From NCBI GenBank assembly GCA_000733355.1, contig JNVV01000007.1, positions 990,624 to 1,054,623 of the forward strand: 64,000 bases of DNA, written 5' to 3'. Below the pieces are notes generated by a model that searched no databases, was not told the origin of the DNA, and worked only from the letters and a program-made list of their open reading frames with translations. Source of the stretch: Falciphora oryzae (taxonomy: Eukaryota > Ascomycota > Sordariomycetes > Magnaporthales > Magnaporthaceae). Both the position numbers and the translations under genes were made by a program. Position 1 is the first letter of the stretch. The number at the start of each line of letters is the position of its first letter. Of this stretch, positions 59,953 through 64,000 are shown in pieces.

Positions 59953-60904
59953 GGGAAATCTACCCAAGCCCTGAAACCACAAGTTCCTTCCCACTGTTGC
60001 TGTAAGCGGGCACCAAAGGAGCACAGTTTTCAGCGTGTGGTCGCTTTGGGTGACTTTACCATTTGTCACCCTGGCATACATACCGATATCGACCCACGGG
60101 ATTTGGGAGGGGGAAAAAACGAAAACAAACATCGAACAGATTATCAGGCGTGGTCCGGGCGTAATTCCCCGGGCTGCCGGTCATGTGGCGTCGAGGAAGC
60201 ATCACGATTGGAAGCAGCCATAGCGGATGGAGAGTCTGGGCATCCCTTCCAGGACAAGATACCCGGACAAGCCTGGCCAGCCAAGCAAACCGCCCTTCAG
60301 CTCACACTTTGTAGCATCGCGAACAGCTGTTTGCCCTCGTTCCATTCATTTACCCAAGGCTCCCCAGCCTGCTGCTGGATCACCTCCCTATCTTTACTCA
60401 ATCAACTTGGACATACGATCCTTATTTTCTGGGCTATCTGTGTAGCTGCCTATTCCCCTGTTGAGGCCATCACAACGACTGATGTCTAGCCACTCGTACG
60501 TATTCGCGGCACAATGGAACAAGTCCGGCGGGAGCATTGACGACTATATGGACGCCGCCCTCATCCTGTTCCACCATCAATTTCGCGCAACTCGTCGAGC
60601 CCAAGGCGAAAAACGAACAAGACAAAGCTGAACAGGCGGACTTGCCGTGCCAGCAGAACCCTGACCGCGAAACACATTGCTTTTCTTCTTTTTTTCTGTG
60701 AAAAGAAGAACGTGGAAAAAAGAAGAAGCCTAAACAAAAAGTACCGTGTTCTAGTCAAGATGTTCGTGCCGAGAAAAAAATAAAACCAACGGGGAAAAAA
60801 GGAAGGCGAACAAAAAGGATTAGAAAAAAGTGCCAAAAGCTCACTATCCAACCCCGGATGGAGGTGGACAGCTACGAAAACCCTCACTTGAGGGTTTTGC
60901 TTCG

Positions 60905-61045
60905 TCTTACAGTGTACTACGCTCTACGGCTACACTCTAACAGCTACACTACAGGGCTACACATTACTGGACTACGCTACAGGGTTACTCTACAGGTTTA
61001 CACATTACAGGAGCTACAAGGCAACTACATCACACTACGGCATGT
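60905..61045. repeat. CTACA-rich degenerate minisatellite
   Basis: Short units such as CTACACTACAGGG, GCTACACATTAC and CTACAGGTTTACAC recur irregularly over about 140 bp. The pattern is visible by eye, but the unit length is not constant (roughly 10-25 bp). Confidence 0.7.
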
Positions 61046-61048
61046 TAG

Positions 61049-61345
61049 CTACCTATCTAACCCCTGGGGGTGCCCACCACCCAGCCCACGCCAACCGGGC
61101 ACCCCATATCCCTTCACCCTCCCTAGCGCACGCGTTGCTGTTTCTATCTACCTATTCTAGCCGCCCCGGGAGAGGGCAGGCACCCACCTACCCAACCCGC
61201 CCAACGGGTACCTGCCCCCTAAGTCCTCCGCCCCTACCCCAAGTCCCTTCACCCATTCCTAGCGCACGTTTTGCTGTGTCTACCTACCTATTCTAGCCCC
61301 TTAGCGGGGTGCCCACCACCCAACCCACCCAACGGGCACCCCCCA
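61049..61345. repeat. Tandem ~120-136 bp repeats, each with a strong inverted repeat
   Basis: Three imperfect units share CTACCTATTCTAG, TAGCGCACG (61124 and 61260) and a hairpin. Arms: 61067-61075 with 61097-61105 (GGGGTGCCC/GGGCACCCC); 61174-61185 with 61206-61217 (GGGCAGGCACCC/GGGTACCTGCCC, 11 of 12 pairs); 61306-61314 with 61334-61342 (identical to the first pair). The loops are ACC-rich and 19-21 nt long. The middle unit has a different arm sequence but keeps pairing. Confidence 0.8.
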
Positions 61346-61414
61346 AGTCCTTCACCCATCCTCCTCCTTCCTCCTCCTCCCATTCTTCTTCACCTTTTTT
61401 TTCGAAACGAAACG

Positions 61415-61510
61415 TTCTTGACCGCAGCCGGGATTCGAACCGCCGACCTCGAGGGAACAAGCTTTGTCGAGTTCGTGCTAAGGTTGGGGAGCGCCCGGAC
61501 GTTCGACTTG
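61415..61510 (-). other. tRNA-like / SINE-like fragment with B-box
   Basis: On the minus strand GGTTCGAATCC matches the RNA polymerase III B-box consensus perfectly and sits in a tRNA 3'-half-like context. The T-stem does not pair (GGCGG against CCCGG), I cannot fold an acceptor or anticodon arm, and the upstream A-box is weak. An A-run follows on the same strand (T-run at about 61396-61404 on plus). This looks like a tRNA relic or tRNA-derived SINE, not a working tRNA gene. Confidence 0.4.
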
Positions 61511-62828
61511 CGTAAACTCGTTGCGAAACCGGCCGATCGGTGAATATCCTTGGACGGGACTTGTTGATATGGGCTGGGCACCTCTTTGAGGGGGGATTAG
61601 TGGGTGCTAGGCACTGAGAGAGGCTGCGAAACGGCGAAGGCTGTGGGTCAGGGGCATCGTGAACGGCCGGTCTCGGAACGCCACGTGGGGTCGAGCCGCC
61701 GTTGGGGAAAGGCTGTTGCGCTCGGAGCAGGAGAGAGGCCCTGGGGGCTGCCGTGGCATGGGGGCTGGGGGAAAGAGTGACAGAGGGCGAGGAGACACCA
61801 CGTCCGGTCGACGGTGCCGGGCCCGGGGGGAAGGGAGGGTGGCGAGGGGAAAAAGTGGCTTGGACCGCCATCACGGGAGAGAGAGAGAGAAGACGTGCCG
61901 GACCAGGTTGGAAAGACTGGATGTAATGCGAAAAAAGGCTGTGATTATACTAGATGGCGGGCATGTGTCTCCGTATGTCGAATCCAGGACAGGCACACAA
62001 AGACTGGGCCCAAAGTTGGGAAGTCGATATCCTATCTCGTTTCCAGGGAACACGGCAGAAATCCTCCATAAACGCGTCTCATAATGTATATGCAATAACT
62101 GTCCTGTTATGTCCCTTATGCTGATAGGGAAAAAAAAAGTGCAGAACAAAGTATTGAAGAAGAAAAAAAAAACAAGTGTTGGAAAGACGAGAGACAATTC
62201 TTTTCGGCGCCGAATAAGCCAATAAAAATACAAGCAAGAATTGACGCCGGGGTCTTCCTTCCATCGAAGGATGCCAATGCTTCAGAGAGAAAAAAGATGA
62301 CCAATCCCCTTTTTTTGTGTGCGGCGCATGTCCAGAATGGGTGCGAGATGATGTTGACGAGCGCCGTCGCTTCCAATGTTGACAGAAAGTGGAGGAGCAA
62401 AAAAAAAGAAAAAAAAAAAAAAGGCTTCGGCCGGGGAGAAATATGCGGTAAAGAGGGGACACAGCGCCGCCGCACGGCAAATAACCAGGAGTCCCTCGTT
62501 TATCCTTGATAAACAAGAGCGAATAGTATTCGCCAAATGGGCGTATAGAGACGGCAGTAGTAGAAAGGCGGGGGAATAAAACTACAAAGGCCCGTGTAAA
62601 GTAAGTAACATTGACAAGGATATATAAAAACACATTGGGTATCATCGTTCCCGACCGTTCCTTCGTTAATGGAAAGAGAAGAGATCAAGGCATGTAGTGC
62701 CGATCCCGCACATGGCTCCGGCTTTGTGACAAGCAAGTCAAACCGACATGGGGATCAGAGTATGAACGAGAAGGACGACCCGGTATCCAGACAAGAGAGA
62801 ACTTTCACACCATGACCTGACTTGACGC

Positions 62829-64000
62829 TCACTCCCTGGGCGCCGACGGCGGGTTTGAGCCCTTGGGCTTCTTGATGTTGTTGTACGTCCAGCCGCGGAT
62901 CGTGGTAGGTCCGTGGCGCGGCGGCGGCTCAGTCGGCTCGTAGTCCTTGATGGTCTCGTAGTCGAACTGGACCGTCCTCAGCTCTGGACCGTTGCTGCCC
63001 ATGCCGCGGCGGTGAGGCGGTGTCGGCGCTGGCTCCAGCTTCCGGTACTTGTTGTTATTGTTGTTGTTATTATTGTTGTTGGGGTTGCTCATGTTGTTGC
63101 CGTTGGCGTTGGTGCCACTGCCATTGGCACCAAGATGGTTGCCTCCAGGCGGCGCTGGCGCGATGTTTACGATGTTGCCGTTGCTGTTGGACCGGCTCGC
63201 CTGTCGCGGCGGAGGAGCGGACGCAATGTCCACCTGCACCATCATGGGCTGCTGCTGCTGCTGGCCATGCGACGGGAACTGGACGGGTGGAGGGTACGGC
63301 GGCGACATTTGGTAGTGGCCCTGGGGCACTGGGGGTCCATACTGGTGCGCGTAGGGTGCCTGATGCTGCATTGGGGGCGGCGGCGGGTGCATGCCCGGTG
63401 GCGCCATGAATGGAGTTCCGCCGTGCTGCGGTGGCGGCTGCTGCTGTTGTTGCTGGGACTCCTCGGTTCCGATGCCGCGGAGAAAGTTTTGGACAAAATG
63501 AGGAGCCGGTTTGTTTGGCGTGGCCATCGGTTCGTGCATCGAGTCGATGTTGCCGGGATAAGCCTGCCGAATGGGAGGTGGAACAGGAGGCAGAGGATAT
63601 GAGGATGTGCTGCCGCTGTTAGGGTGCATCACGTTCTGGTGAGGGGGTGCCTGGGGTGGTCCGATCGGCTCTGTCGCTTCTTGGGCGTCCATTAGTTGGT
63701 GCGAGAATGGGCCGCCGCTGCCAGTGCGCAACATGGGCAGGCCAGGAGTGCCGGTGCGGGAACCAAAAGTAGATGTGCTGTAGGGGCCCCTATAAGGAGG
63801 CGTCTCGCTCCGTGGATGGGCATAAGATGGAGCAGGGGAGTACGTGTCATGGTACTGAGCCGAGGGCTCCCCCTGATAATAGCTCGGAGCTAACGCAGCA
63901 GCACTGGGGACCGTACCATAGTTTGAGGATGGGTTCAAGGCGGTCTGGAGAAAGTGGTTGTTGCCGTTGCTATTGCCGTCCTGCTGCTGAGAATACCCGT
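62829..64000 (-). CDS. Pro/Gln/Asn-rich protein, partial (5' end beyond window)
   Basis: The frame is open from the right window edge to a stop at 62829, giving 390 C-terminal residues. No ATG start lies within the window for the full product; the in-frame triplet at 63938 is TTG and the reading continues to 64000. It is extremely rich in Pro, Gln, Asn and Ser, with Gln runs and an Asn run of about 12 encoded near 63055-63085. The last ~60 residues are the only ordered-looking part: RTVQFDYETIKDYEP, then TTIRGWTYNNIKKPKGS. There is no transmembrane helix. The composition suits a transcriptional regulator or RNA-binding condensate protein, but I do not recognise the family. Confidence 0.8.
   Translation of the reverse strand, partial: GYSQQQDGNSNGNNHFLQTALNPSSNYGTVPSAAALAPSYYQGEPSAQYHDTYSPAPSYAHPRSETPPYRGPYSTSTFGSRTGTPGLPMLRTGSGGPFSHQLMDAQEATEPIGPPQAPPHQNVMHPNSGSTSSYPLPPVPPPIRQAYPGNIDSMHEPMATPNKPAPHFVQNFLRGIGTEESQQQQQQPPPQHGGTPFMAPPGMHPPPPPMQHQAPYAHQYGPPVPQGHYQMSPPYPPPVQFPSHGQQQQQPMMVQVDIASAPPPRQASRSNSNGNIVNIAPAPPGGNHLGANGSGTNANGNNMSNPNNNNNNNNNNKYRKLEPAPTPPHRRGMGSNGPELRTVQFDYETIKDYEPTEPPPRHGPTTIRGWTYNNIKKPKGSNPPSAPRE

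Larger units (their letters stand above)
59953..62828. other. Repeat-bearing intergenic region
   Basis: 2.9 kb with no supported gene. It contains a CTACA-rich minisatellite (about 60905-61045), three hairpin tandem units (61049-61345) and a tRNA-like B-box (about 61415-61510), listed separately. A-rich tracts occur at 60775-60840 and 62400-62425. Confidence 0.5.

Noticed and set aside
61415..61510. Functional tRNA gene
   Set aside because: B-box is perfect but the T-stem, anticodon arm and acceptor stem do not fold; kept only as a tRNA-like fragment.
1..64000. 5S rRNA, CRISPR arrays, secondary-metabolite cluster
   Set aside because: No 5S signature, no regularly spaced repeats, and no PKS/NRPS or tailoring enzymes seen on either strand.

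Overview
The window looks like nuclear DNA of a filamentous ascomycete (Pezizomycotina, probably Sordariomycetes). Genes are spread out on both strands. They carry short introns (about 57-226 nt) with GT(A/G)AGT-like donors and CTAAC/CTGAC branch points. Coding sequence is GC-rich, spacers are rich in pyrimidine tracts and homopolymers, and the conserved proteins have fungal architectures. There are no bacterial-type operons, rRNA genes or CRISPR arrays. The class-level placement is inference from overall protein style.

Layout. 0.2-1.6 kb: single-pass membrane protein (-). 4.6-8.8 kb: large DUF726/TMCO4-type membrane hydrolase-like protein (-), with a GC-AG intron. 9.4-9.66 kb: a MITE-like element with an 8-bp target-site duplication, followed by an AT-rich island. 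10.26-13.29 kb: PRP16 splicing helicase (-), head-to-head with PWP1 (+, 13.67-15.47 kb). 15.5-20.1 kb: long non-coding stretch leading into a conserved Ser-rich protein (20.1-21.0 kb, +). 23.7-32.5 kb: UTP23, PTC7-type mitochondrial PP2C phosphatase and a CAF120/SKG3-like PH-domain protein, all (-). 32.5-38.3 kb: a 5.8-kb stretch without recognisable genes. 38.3-42.2 kb: RAD53/CHK2-type kinase with two FHA domains (+), with a second GC-AG intron. 42.86-43.1 kb: a decayed second MITE copy. 43.6-44.4 kb: small cysteine-containing membrane protein (-). 45.2-48.7 kb: CxxC zinc-ribbon, disordered protein (-). 49.5-52.1 kb: STT3 oligosaccharyltransferase (-), with a 24-nt exon. 53.0-53.5 kb: ATP synthase subunit e (-), head-to-head with dynein intermediate chain (54.3-56.5 kb, +). 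57.2-60.0 kb: a paralogue of the 43.6-kb membrane protein and a third, partial relative, both apparently frameshifted. 60.9-61.5 kb: minisatellite, hairpin-forming tandem repeats and a tRNA-like B-box. 62.8-64.0 kb: a Pro/Gln/Asn-rich protein running off the right edge (-).

The recognised genes are unrelated housekeeping functions: splicing (PRP16), ribosome biogenesis (PWP1, UTP23), glycosylation (STT3), mitochondria (ATP synthase e, PTC7), DNA-damage signalling (RAD53), microtubule motor (dynein IC) and cortex/mRNA decay (CAF120-like). The fast-evolving part is the set of surface-type membrane proteins and the repeats near them. The strongest unexplained signals are the MITE family, the hairpin tandem array near 61.1-61.35 kb, and the 8-bp duplication that breaks the reading frame at 58.36 kb.
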